Assembly (NCBI GenBank): GCA_020216575.1
Contig: JAIUYC010000142.1
Coordinates: forward strand, 1 to 7,827
Length of the DNA stretch: 7,827 bases
From: Coleofasciculus sp. S288
Lineage (GTDB): Bacteria > Cyanobacteriota > Cyanobacteriia > Cyanobacteriales > Coleofasciculaceae
Direction: 5' to 3'
The notes under the pieces are model-generated. The model was not told the origin of the DNA and did no database searches. It saw nothing but the letters and a program-made list of their open reading frames with translations. The position numbers were made by a program, and so were the translations under genes. Below, piece after piece: positions 1 through 6,402 of this stretch. The number at the start of each line of letters is the position of its first letter. The first letter of the stretch is position 1.

Positions 1-251
1 AGTACCGGACCCGGACGGTCGCTAGCAATTGTAGCAACAATCCCTGTTTTGGCAATGCCGCTTTGGTGAGCTATTCCCCATTCCTCCAGCTTTTGCCCAA
101 TAAATTGGGCAGTTAGCTGTTCCTTAAAACCGAGTTCCGGACGCTGGTGAAGTCGCCTGCGCCACTCGACTAACTGAGGTTGCAAGGCTCGAATACCGAG
201 TCTAATCTGAGAGAGGTCAACTGAATGGGGGATGGGAAAAGTAGAAACCAT
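1..251 (-). CDS. M20-family amidohydrolase, N-terminal part (runs off left edge)
   Basis: Only the first 83 codons are in the window, read leftward from an ATG at 249-251. The protein begins MVSTFPIPHSVDLSQIR and carries WRRRLHQRPELGFKE at residues 30-44. That arginine-rich, HxxPELGxxE segment is typical of the N-terminus of M20 (peptidase M20D type) N-acyl-amino-acid or hippurate amidohydrolases, which are metal-dependent enzymes that remove acyl groups from amino acids or related amides. The segment KLEEWGIAHQSGIAKTGIVATI (residues 54-75) fits the first helix and strand of that fold. The metal ligands lie further on and are not in the window, so activity cannot be judged. No clear Shine-Dalgarno precedes the ATG. 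The gene is probably transcribed separately from bioD, since a 336-base spacer with a possible terminator lies between them. The family call is fairly secure; the substrate is unknown. Confidence 0.85.
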   Translation of the reverse strand, partial: MVSTFPIPHSVDLSQIRLGIRALQPQLVEWRRRLHQRPELGFKEQLTAQFIGQKLEEWGIAHQSGIAKTGIVATIASDRPGPV

Positions 252-395
252 TTTTCAAACGATAAGAAACAGCAGAGACTTAAAGATAGACGCATCTCAG
301 CCGAACTGTAAGCGTCACGATCAAGACCAATTGCTAAACTATAAACTACTTTTATAGGATTAATTGTTTTAAAAATTAAACACTAAGTATTTTGT

Positions 396-455
396 AAAAA
401 ACCCTACAAGATTTAAACAATAAACTTACAAGGATCGTTGGTTAGGGCTTGTAGG
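396..455 (-). terminator. Possible Rho-independent terminator after bioD
   Basis: On the minus strand CCTACAAG (455-448) is followed 37 bases later by its exact complement CTTGTAGG (410-403), then G and TTTTTT (401-396). An 8-bp stem followed by a T-run, downstream of bioD and upstream of the next gene, has the layout of a terminator. The loop is much longer than usual, so the call is tentative. Confidence 0.35.
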
Positions 456-490
456 TACTTTTTCTCAAGGTTATCTCCTTCTAATTGAGA

Positions 491-520
491 GGGACTAGAG
501 ACTAGGGACTAGGAACTAGG
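491..520 (+). repeat. Heptamer tandem repeat (STRR type), GGGACTA units
   Basis: Four consecutive 7-base units read gggacta, gagacta, gggacta and ggaacta, then gg. This matches the short tandemly repeated repetitive (STRR) heptamers known from filamentous cyanobacteria. The same family recurs in the opposite orientation at 568-595. Together they can form a stem: 501-512 pairs with 574-585 across 12 positions, with one G-U wobble in the minus-strand RNA. Confidence 0.75.
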
Positions 521-567
521 AAAATACCGAATTCAGTTGTTGGCGATCGCTCTAAATCTAGCTCTAC

Positions 568-595
568 TAGCCTCTAATCCCTAGTTCTTAGCCCC
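568..595 (-). repeat. Heptamer tandem repeat, inverted cluster over the bioD stop
   Basis: Read on the minus strand the units are GGGGCTA (595-589), AGAACTA (588-582), GGGATTA (581-575) and GAGGCTA (574-568). They belong to the same family as the cluster at 491-520 but point the other way. The TAA stop of bioD (590-588) lies inside the cluster, so the last codons of the gene are made of repeat sequence. Confidence 0.65.
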
Positions 596-1268
596 TTAGC
601 AGTTGTTCTAGATCCAGATTGGAAGCAACTCCAGCTAATTGGGTTAGTTCAGTTGGATCGACTAGATAAGGAATAATACCCAACACAGGTGTGTTCGTTA
701 GGGACTCGATCAAGTCAATCGGCGTCCAATCGGCAATTTCTTTCTCGGAACAAGGCTTGACGCAATTCAAGACAATTCCTTGAAGGTGGACGCCCGACTG
801 ACGCGCTAGGGCAACATTAGCAACGGCTTGAGCGATCGCACCCAGTTTCACGGACACCACCAACACCGTCGGCAACCGCCAGTCCCTTGCCAAATCGGCA
901 ACCGTGAGTTCGCGAGTTATGGGTGAACCCAGTCCTCCCAGTGCTTCTACCAGCACCCATTGACGTTTTTGACGCAAAGTGTTAAATGCTTGCCAAGCTA
1001 GCGTCAAATCAATCGGACGCCCTTCTCGTTCTGCCGCCACAGGTGGGGCAACGGGGGCTTGAAAGGACAAGGGTGTAACCTCTTCTGGGGTTTGAGAGAG
1101 GTCAAAGAGTTTTTGGTACAACTCGCTATCGCCCGTCCCCGTCTGAATTGGCTTCAAAATCCCCAGTCTCTCTTGAGGACGGTAAGTTTGCCAATAGGCA
1201 GCAAGAGCACAGGTCAAAACCGTTTTGCCTGTCTCGGTGTCGGTCCCCGTAATCAGTAGTGCTTTCAA
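588..1268 (-). CDS. bioD: Dethiobiotin synthetase BioD
   Basis: Dethiobiotin synthetase closes the ureido ring of dethiobiotin from 7,8-diaminopelargonic acid (DAPA), CO2 and ATP, the next-to-last step of biotin synthesis, in the cytoplasm. At 226 residues the length is normal. The P-loop GTDTETGKT is at residues 8-16, the substrate-binding lysine of LKPIQTG at K39, APVAPPVAA at 71-79, the VEALGGLGSP segment at 107-116 (E108 corresponding to the EGAGG motif of the E. coli enzyme), and the nucleotide-base region GIVLNCV at 164-170. The start is a TTG: an in-frame TAA lies only two codons upstream, no ATG or GTG gives this N-terminus, and the MKALLITGTD start fits the family. The TTG overlaps the TGA of a 14-codon ORF (TTGA), which suggests translational coupling. 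The gene follows the kinase gene on the same strand by 50 bases. Its stop lies inside a heptamer repeat cluster. Confidence 0.95.
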   Translation of the reverse strand: MKALLITGTDTETGKTVLTCALAAYWQTYRPQERLGILKPIQTGTGDSELYQKLFDLSQTPEEVTPLSFQAPVAPPVAAEREGRPIDLTLAWQAFNTLRQKRQWVLVEALGGLGSPITRELTVADLARDWRLPTVLVVSVKLGAIAQAVANVALARQSGVHLQGIVLNCVKPCSEKEIADWTPIDLIESLTNTPVLGIIPYLVDPTELTQLAGVASNLDLEQLLRG

Positions 1269-1309
1269 GGATTACTTGCCGCTCCAAAAACGCTAACAAT
1301 TGCGAACAT
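1265..1309 (-). CDS. 14-residue leader ORF between the kinase gene and bioD
   Basis: This short ORF encodes MFAIVSVFGAASNP. Its ATG (1309-1307) is preceded by GAGGAAACAAG, a strong Shine-Dalgarno at good spacing that begins just after the kinase stop. Its TGA (1267-1265) overlaps the TTG start of bioD by two bases. bioD itself has no good ribosome binding site at normal distance: the nearest GGAG is about 13 bases away and lies inside this ORF. What I see is therefore a ribosome entry point that ends exactly where bioD starts. I infer that ribosomes finishing this peptide restart on bioD. The peptide has no run of one amino acid that would suggest classic attenuation. It could be a mere translation-coupling device, or the product of chance. 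No function is claimed for the peptide itself. Confidence 0.45.
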   Translation of the reverse strand: MFAIVSVFGAASNP

Positions 1310-1318
1310 CTTGTTTCC

Positions 1319-3298
1319 TCACTTACCCAGAGTAGCTTGTAGCACAAAGTTCGTCCGTTCTGGGGAAATCACATCAATCGCATATTCACCAGGCGTAACA
1401 AATTGGAGACCTGAGGCATTGCGTTCAACATGCCCGTTGGGAAAGCGGACATTGACATTCACGCCACCCTCTTGAACGTTGACCGTCAGCGCCTGTCCTT
1501 CCGGAACCCGAATCAGATAGCGCTTAACTCTCTGGGGCCCGGTTTGACCAAGAAGTTCCAACGAGGGGGTTCCTGCTTGGATGTTGACTCGTTCTTCATC
1601 ATACTGAGGCGTAGGCGTGGGGGAGGTGGTGGGGGATGGAGATGTCGGTACTGTTGGGGATGGAGATGCCGGTACTGTTGGGGATGGAGATGCCGGTACT
1701 GTTGGGGCTGCCAAACTCACTACTAACCTGTAATCGGCTTCCGACAGACCTTGAACTGGACTGAGTTGAATCGTGTAATCGCCCGTGAAGGGGAGCGTTC
1801 CTTCCCATTGCTGCACCCGTCTTGCCCGATTGCCAACGGGTCTTCCATCGGGTCCGAGTACGGACATCAATACCCCTTCGACAGGAATAGTAGCGCTAAG
1901 CCTTTGGTCTTGTTGACCCCGAACGAGATAGTTAACCGTTGGATTCGCTGCTGTCAAAGACCCTGATTCTGTGATGGTTTGACCAGATGCCAGATCTAAG
2001 CGCCGACTATAGGGAGTAGTTTCAGTCGGTGTTGGCGTTGGTGTTTCTGTATCTGTAACCGTTGGAACGGGTGTCTCAGTGACAATCGGGGGCGATTCTG
2101 TTACCCCAGGGTCTTGTGCATTGCGGAGACTGCTGAAAATTGCCCAAGAGCCAAGTCCTGCCAGTAATGCCAGCCCTGTACCAATCCCCACCACAGCCCA
2201 AGGATTATCCCATAGCGATCGCTCATTCGGTTCGGGAACGACAGGATCGGGGCGTCCTGGATTTCTGTGGCTGGCACTTTCAGGTTCCGGACGGCGTCCC
2301 ACAGCAACTGTTGCCACGTTAGAGACAGGGGGTTGTTGGGGTTGTGGAGGAGGTGGAGGTGGAGGTGGTGGGGCGATTGGTTGGGGAGTGGCAGCACCAG
2401 GTTGCAGGGCTTGCATCACTTCCATTGCCGATTGATAGCGATCGCCCGGTCGGTAAGCCAGCATCCGGTTCAAGACATTGGCAAAATCATCTGTGACATT
2501 CATCGCCCAGCGACGCCAGTTCCAAGTCAGGGCATTATCATCAAAAAGTGACTGTGGCTCTTTCCCTGTTAACAGGACAACAGCTGTCGCTGCTAGGGAA
2601 TAAAGGTCACTACTGGCATAAGCCCTGCCGGTTTGCAGTTGTTCGCTGGGCGCATAACCAACTTTCCCAACCGTTGTGAGGGGGGCTGTCCCTGCTGGAG
2701 CCATAAAACGGGTTGCCAATTCTTTGACAACACCGAAGTCAATCAATACGGGCAGAGCATCCGATTTTCGCAGAATGATATTATCAGGCGTTATATCCCG
2801 GTGGATAATGTTTTTGCTGTGGATGTGGTCTAACACCGGCAACAAATGTAGTAACATTTGTCGTACCTCTGCTTCTGAGAAGGTTCGGTTGTCAGTCACG
2901 GCATTCCCCTGAAGGGCTGGTCCTGGGGCGTTTGGATCGGTGCTTTGAATAACAGTTTGGGCTTTGCGATCGTTGAGCAGCTCGCGATAGGTTTTCCCCT
3001 CCACATAGTCCTGAACTAAAAACAGCCGTCCGTCTTGCTCAAAGTTCTCTCGAAACTGAGGAATTTGGGGGTGATTAATTTTATAGAGGGTTTCTGCCTC
3101 TCGTTGGAACAGTTCCTTTGACTTGTTCAGTTCAAAGGCTCCTGTCTGAGGAGGAATCAATTCCTTGAGAGCACAGCGTTCATTAAAGCGACCTTGATCT
3201 TCTGCGAGATAGGTTCGACCAAATCCACCTTGACCGAGAACCCTGATCAAGTGGTAGCGGTTTTGCAGAATAGTTCCTGCGGCAATTGGTGGTTCCAT
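1319..3298 (-). CDS. Membrane-anchored Ser/Thr protein kinase with two extracytoplasmic beta domains
   Basis: The 659-residue protein is a Hanks-type kinase followed by a membrane anchor. Kinase part (about 15-298): glycine loop LGQGGFGRTY at 21-30, ATP-binding lysine K45 in CALKE, helix-C glutamate near E67/E69, catalytic loop HRDITPDN at 166-173, DFG at 187-189, GYAPSEQ at 214-220 in the APE position, DLYSL at 231-235 and a DRYQSA end at 286-291. The usual catalytic-loop lysine (HRDxK) is threonine T170. About 30 extra residues (108-140) lie between the hinge and helix E. Next come a proline-rich linker with nine prolines in a row (310-318), one membrane helix (about 366-390), a Thr/Pro stretch, a beta-rich domain (about 430-530, with GDYTIQL), three TVPxSPSP repeats (533-556) and a second beta-rich domain (565-658) with PGEYAIDV. 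The two outer domains resemble pre-peptidase C-terminal (PPC-like) sandwiches. This suggests an outside sensor and an inside kinase; ligand and targets are unknown. No PASTA domains are seen. Confidence 0.92.
   Translation of the reverse strand: MEPPIAAGTILQNRYHLIRVLGQGGFGRTYLAEDQGRFNERCALKELIPPQTGAFELNKSKELFQREAETLYKINHPQIPQFRENFEQDGRLFLVQDYVEGKTYRELLNDRKAQTVIQSTDPNAPGPALQGNAVTDNRTFSEAEVRQMLLHLLPVLDHIHSKNIIHRDITPDNIILRKSDALPVLIDFGVVKELATRFMAPAGTAPLTTVGKVGYAPSEQLQTGRAYASSDLYSLAATAVVLLTGKEPQSLFDDNALTWNWRRWAMNVTDDFANVLNRMLAYRPGDRYQSAMEVMQALQPGAATPQPIAPPPPPPPPPQPQQPPVSNVATVAVGRRPEPESASHRNPGRPDPVVPEPNERSLWDNPWAVVGIGTGLALLAGLGSWAIFSSLRNAQDPGVTESPPIVTETPVPTVTDTETPTPTPTETTPYSRRLDLASGQTITESGSLTAANPTVNYLVRGQQDQRLSATIPVEGVLMSVLGPDGRPVGNRARRVQQWEGTLPFTGDYTIQLSPVQGLSEADYRLVVSLAAPTVPASPSPTVPASPSPTVPTSPSPTTSPTPTPQYDEERVNIQAGTPSLELLGQTGPQRVKRYLIRVPEGQALTVNVQEGGVNVNVRFPNGHVERNASGLQFVTPGEYAIDVISPERTNFVLQATLGK
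1632..1703 (+). repeat. 24-bp tandem repeat, three copies, inside the kinase gene
   Basis: Three head-to-tail 24-base copies occupy 1632-1655, 1656-1679 and 1680-1703. The last two are identical and the first differs by one base (gtc for gcc). On the coding minus strand they encode TVPASPSP, TVPASPSP and TVPTSPSP, a flexible Pro/Ser/Thr linker between the two outer domains of the kinase. The near-perfect DNA identity suggests recent copy-number change. Confidence 0.9.
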
Positions 3299-3580
3299 GA
3301 GCGTGTAAATCAGTTTTTACGAAAAAAAGGATGTATAACCCAAGTTTAATTTCTTTAGCCCCGGAGGCAGCTTGCTGCCCTCGCTGCTTTAGCGTACCGT
3401 GAATGAATGAAACTAGCCAATAGCAGGTTTTTGAGAACGTCTACGAGATTTCTCTTCCCCAAAGACTCAAACGAGTTCGGGGAACTTATTCATTTACTTC
3501 CGATGAGTCTGTTTGAACATGCGGCAAGGGGACTCCGTTATAACTGGAGCATTTGCGGCAGGGGAATTGGTAAGCCGTGC

Positions 3581-3601
3581 AAAATTCAAAATTCAAATGA
3601 C
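3581..3601 (+). repeat. AAAATTC heptamer repeat
   Basis: Two perfect units AAAATTC (3581-3587, 3588-3594) and a third degenerate one (AAATGAC) stand in a row. This A/T-rich heptamer is another short tandem repeat type commonly seen between cyanobacterial genes. Its position inside the 88-codon frame 3407-3673 argues against that frame being coding. Confidence 0.55.
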
Positions 3602-3901
3602 CAGAACTCAGTAGCATCAAGGCTTGTAACAACTGTAAGGATGCAACGTCTAGGTGCGATAGCTTATCAATAAATACATTGAGAGATTAACTCATGATCA
3701 TGTTTCTTGTTCGTTTATCATTTCATTTGTCAAGTTACAAATAATTTACTAAAGATAAACTAGATTAATCGCTAAATTTCAATGACTTCTATACCTCAGA
3801 AAAACGATGACTTAATTGCAGGAGTTTTCGGACTGTATTAGATTTAGCGGATTTTCATCGGGCAATTGATAGATAATTGAGGAAACAGTGTTCTAGCGAA
3901 T

Positions 3902-3957
3902 GCTCTGGGTTGATGAAAAACTGCGCCCCTTAGTCCTTAACTGCTGCTACCCAGAGC
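3902..3957. other. Inverted repeat, possible RNA stem, upstream of prs
   Basis: GCTCTGGGT (3902-3910) is matched exactly by ACCCAGAGC (3949-3957), 38 bases apart. A T-G pair can extend the stem outward. No T-run follows, so it is not an ordinary terminator. It could be a structured 5' leader of prs or a small RNA, or just a repeat remnant. I recognise no known RNA family. Confidence 0.35.
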
Positions 3958-4248
3958 GAGAAGAACTAGCTCCACGTCATGCGATCGCAAAGGCAACTAT
4001 ATTGCAGTATAGTGATAAATTGTAATATTGGATAATAAGTTTGTTACTTTTGGTTTATTTTTTTCGCTCTAACTTAATGTTAGCCAACCAGCAGTTTTGC
4101 CAGCCTAAGAGGCTTAAATTTATTTCATTGGGCTGATGAATTGATTGACATCTGTATATGAATAGAGCTTCTCCGCCAAGCTGATTTCTCGGAAATTCTT
4201 AGAAATGTTCATAACCTGAAATGTTAATATTGCGATGAAATGAGCTTC

Positions 4249-4253
4249 GAGGG
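4249..4253 (+). promoter_or_regulatory. Ribosome binding site of prs
   Basis: GAGGG stands six bases before the GTG at 4260-4262. This spacing decides for the GTG as start, since the nearby ATGs at about 4221 and 4235 have no such element. Confidence 0.7.
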
Positions 4254-4259
4254 TCTGCT

Positions 4260-5252
4260 GTGAGCCATTCTGCAACGTTAACGCTTCAGCCAACATTACC
4301 GCCGATTGCGGATAACAATCGTCTACGACTATTTTCTGGTTCTGCTAATGCTCCATTGGCACAGGAAGTGGCTCGCTATCTGGGGATGGACTTGGGACCG
4401 ATGGTTCGCAAGCGGTTTGCTGATGGAGAGCTATACATTCAAATTCAAGAATCGATTCGCGGCTGTGATGTCTACTTGATTCAGCCATGCTGCCGTCCTG
4501 TGAACGATAACTTGATGGAATTGCTGATTATGGTTGATGCCTGTCGTCGGGCATCAGCACGGCAAATTACCGCCGTCATTCCCTACTATGGTTATGCCCG
4601 GGCAGACCGCAAAACAGCGGGACGCGAGTCGATTACCGCTAAGTTGGTTGCTAACTTGATTACCGAGTCAGGTGTCAGTCGGATTTTAGCAATGGATTTG
4701 CACTCGGCTCAAATCCAGGGTTACTTTGACATTCCATTTGACCATATCTACGGCTCACCCGTGATTTTGGACTACCTAGCCAGCAAAAACTTATCTGATA
4801 TTGTTGTGGTTTCACCCGATGTGGGCGGTGTGGCTAGGGCGAGAGCATTTGCCAAAAAGTTAGATGATGCTCCACTGGCAATTATCGACAAACGGCGGCA
4901 AGCGCACAATGTGGCGGAAGTGATGAATGTTATCGGGGATGTCAAAGGTAAAACTGCTGTACTCGTAGATGACATGATTGATACCGGTGGCACGATTACT
5001 GAAGCAGCGAAGATCCTGCGTGAAGAAGGGGCGCGTCAAGTGTATGCCTGTGCTACTCACGCCGTTTTTTCGCCTCCAGCGATAGAGCGTCTGTCGAGCG
5101 GATTGTTTGAAGAAGTGATTGTGACAAATACAATTCCGGTTGCTGAAGAAAACTGCTTTGAACAGCTAACCGTGCTTTCAGTCGCTAACTTGCTCGGGGA
5201 GACAATCTGGCGGATTCACGAAGATAGTTCGGTCAGCAGTATGTTTCGCTAG
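4260..5252 (+). CDS. prs: Ribose-phosphate pyrophosphokinase (PRPP synthase)
   Basis: PRPP synthase transfers pyrophosphate from ATP to ribose 5-phosphate. The product feeds purine, pyrimidine, histidine, tryptophan and NAD synthesis. The protein has 330 residues. It starts at GTG and has the roughly 20-residue N-terminal extension usual for cyanobacterial forms before RLRLFSGSAN (21-30). Class I motifs are all present: KRFADGE at 51-57, the ATP-binding flexible region YYGYARADRK at 109-118, the signature DLHSAQIQGYFDIP at 146-159, SPDVGGVARARAF at 185-197, KRR at 211-213, and the PRPP-binding loop VDDMIDTGGT at 236-245. Nothing is missing or altered. It is divergent from the kinase gene, far from it (961 bases), and followed by two terminator-like hairpins, so it is probably transcribed alone. 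Confidence 0.98.
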   Translation: MSHSATLTLQPTLPPIADNNRLRLFSGSANAPLAQEVARYLGMDLGPMVRKRFADGELYIQIQESIRGCDVYLIQPCCRPVNDNLMELLIMVDACRRASARQITAVIPYYGYARADRKTAGRESITAKLVANLITESGVSRILAMDLHSAQIQGYFDIPFDHIYGSPVILDYLASKNLSDIVVVSPDVGGVARARAFAKKLDDAPLAIIDKRRQAHNVAEVMNVIGDVKGKTAVLVDDMIDTGGTITEAAKILREEGARQVYACATHAVFSPPAIERLSSGLFEEVIVTNTIPVAEENCFEQLTVLSVANLLGETIWRIHEDSSVSSMFR

Positions 5253-5328
5253 ACCATTCATAAAAAGCGACAGGGAAATCTTAACCTCTCGTGGGCTTTT
5301 TAAGAGAGTCGCCCCACCGATGATGAAC

Positions 5329-5365
5329 ATAGGGTATTAGGCTTAGATTTTATGCCCTATTTTTT
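5329..5365 (+). terminator. Terminator-like hairpin after prs (first of two)
   Basis: ATAGGGTAT (5329-5337) pairs with ATGCCCTAT (5352-5360), nine positions with one G-U pair, and a run of T (5360-5365) follows directly. It lies about 75 bases after the prs stop. It is weaker than the hairpin that follows and may be a first exit point. Confidence 0.5.
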
Positions 5366-5372
5366 ATGTCCT

Positions 5373-5412
5373 AAAACCATGCCCAGATAAAGGCATGGTT
5401 TTTTATTTTTTT
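5373..5412 (+). terminator. Strong Rho-independent terminator of prs
   Basis: AAAACCATGCC (5373-5383) pairs perfectly with GGCATGGTTTT (5392-5402) over an 8-base loop. The T-tract runs from 5399 to 5412, broken by one A. The A-run on the left arm could let it work in both directions. It closes the prs transcript before the broken nuclease gene. Confidence 0.9.
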
Positions 5413-5504
5413 CAAGGTCAGATGGATATTAATTTTACTGAGTAGAGGTGCTGGAATAGTAGCTGTGGTGAAGCGCGTAGAATTTGAACATCACCCAGAT
5501 TGTT

Positions 5505-6320
5505 GTGAAAACCGACACCCTCTTCTACAGCCTCTTTCAATCCTTTCCCAGCATCTTCTTTGAACTGATTGACCAATCTCCAACGGAAGCATCTGCCTAT
5601 GAATTCACCTCCCGCGAAGTCAAACAACTTGCCTTTCGGATAGACGGTTTGTTCTTGCCAACAACCAAAAATCTAGAGAAACCGTTCTATCTGGTTGAAG
5701 TTCAGTTTCAACCCGACGAAGACTTATAATACCGCATTAAATTAATTGAGACAATCATTGTCTATAAATTACCGCAAAAGAGCCGCGAGGAGATTGAAGC
5801 CATGTTAGGTTTAAGTGAACTCAAACAAACCAAAGTCTATCAGGAAGCCTTAGAAGAAGGTGAGCACCGAGGGAAGCTAAAAGCCAAATTGGAAACTATC
5901 CCGGAACTCATACAGTTGGGATTGCGTTTGGAGCAGATTGCCGGAGCGTTAAAGTTGCCGTTGGAAGCGGTGCAGCAAGCAGCACAGTTATTTCATGAAC
6001 AGAACGTCGCTGCTTTTATCCAACTGTTGAATGAACAGCGATCGCTCTTTTCTCCTCAAGATTTGGCTAACTTAGAGCGGCTAATCGCGCCTTTGCCTGA
6101 TGAGAGCGAGGAGTTGTCACACGCGATCGCAACTTGGTGCAACCCGGAAGAACGCTCTCAAATCCTCAATAGTCTGCGTCAGGTTCGTGAAACCCTTTCT
6201 TTCGGTGCACATGAGCAGAGAGTAGAAACTAATACTGCCACGGATAAGCCCCTGGACGATAAACCCAACAAACAAACTCTGCAAAACGCTATCTGGTCTA
6301 GTTCTTCTCAATCTAATTGA
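5505..6320 (+). pseudogene. DUF2887/Rpn-like PD-(D/E)XK nuclease gene, broken by a stop and an internal deletion
   Basis: The first part reads MKTDTLFYSLFQSFPSIFFELI from a GTG at 5505, the usual family start, and continues through EFTSREVKQLAFRIDGLFLPTT and FYLVEVQFQPDEDL. The aspartate of RIDG and the VEVQFQ strand are the likely nuclease motifs. Directly after DEDL comes TAA (5727-5729), where the family normally has a tyrosine (DEDLYYR). The same frame then continues YRIKLIETIIVYKLPQKSREEIEAMLGLSELKQT, which in intact homologues is the far end of the domain. An in-frame block, by my recollection of the family 100 residues or more, is therefore missing at the stop. The frame then stays open to 6320 through a coiled, charged stretch and an extra C-terminal region of about 130 residues. 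Family members are linked to recombination or transposon-like spread. A restart at ATG 5802 could still give a 172-residue fragment. Confidence 0.8.
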
Positions 6321-6356
6321 ATCTCGGTAAGGCTTATCGCTCAATCTCAGCCGTTC

Positions 6357-6389
6357 AGATCCCCGACTTTTTTGAAAAGTCGGGGATCT
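6357..6389. repeat. Perfect palindromic repeat, likely bidirectional terminator
   Basis: AGATCCCCGACTTTT (6357-6371) and AAAAGTCGGGGATCT (6375-6389) form a perfect 15-bp stem with a 3-base loop. It stands between two converging genes. The T/A runs in the stem, with GC-rich flanks, could stop transcription from both sides. Palindromes with this GATCCCCGACTT core are, as I recall, widely scattered in cyanobacterial genomes, so it is probably a mobile or multiplied repeat rather than a local invention. Confidence 0.85.
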
Positions 6390-6402
6390 ACGCTTCACGC
6401 TA

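Larger units (their letters stand above)
252..587. other. Spacer between bioD and the amidohydrolase gene
   Basis: No ORF here looks coding. The part from about 340 to 420 is AT-rich and should hold the leftward promoter of the amidohydrolase gene. On the minus strand a TATAAA-like -10 element is visible near 350-356, but I cannot find a good -35 partner. The right half holds a long-loop inverted repeat with a T-run, a cluster of GGGACTA-type heptamers and one HIP1 octamer at 543-550. Confidence 0.6.
3299..4259. other. Long non-coding region between the divergent kinase and prs genes
   Basis: I see no convincing gene in these 961 bases, which must contain the promoters of both flanking genes. 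On the minus strand a TATACA-like -10 (3337-3332) stands about 34 bases before the kinase start. On the plus strand TTGACA occurs at 4145-4150, a perfect -35 hexamer, but no good -10 lies at the right distance. Visible structure: a GGCAG/CTGCC hairpin at 3366-3379; a C4/G4-closed hairpin at 3457-3482; an AAAATTC heptamer repeat at 3581-3601; a GCTCTGGGT/ACCCAGAGC inverted repeat at 3902-3957; a HIP1 octamer at 3981-3988; an ACTATA/TATAGT dyad at 3996-4013; an AGCCT/AGGCT hairpin at 4102-4114; and an ATTTCT/AGAAAT dyad at 4184-4206. An 88-codon frame at 3407-3673 is not accepted as a gene. Confidence 0.6.

Noticed and set aside
2079..2551. Glycine-rich plus-strand frames opposite the kinase gene
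   Set aside because: They are the complement of the proline-rich linker codons of the kinase; the glycine runs come from that bias.
3407..3673. 88-codon plus-strand frame between the kinase gene and prs
   Set aside because: No Shine-Dalgarno, odd composition, several hairpins within it, and its middle consists of AAAATTC heptamers. The translated GIGKPCKIQNSN stretch is what such intergenic repeats give when translated.
3902..4013. Possible tRNA or known small RNA
   Set aside because: The 9-bp stem at 3902-3957 has no D- or T-arm motifs and no anticodon stem, and I find no Yfr1-type core sequence.
4145..4173. TTGACA as promoter of prs
   Set aside because: The -35 hexamer is perfect, but no -10 stands 16-18 bases after it; kept only as a note.
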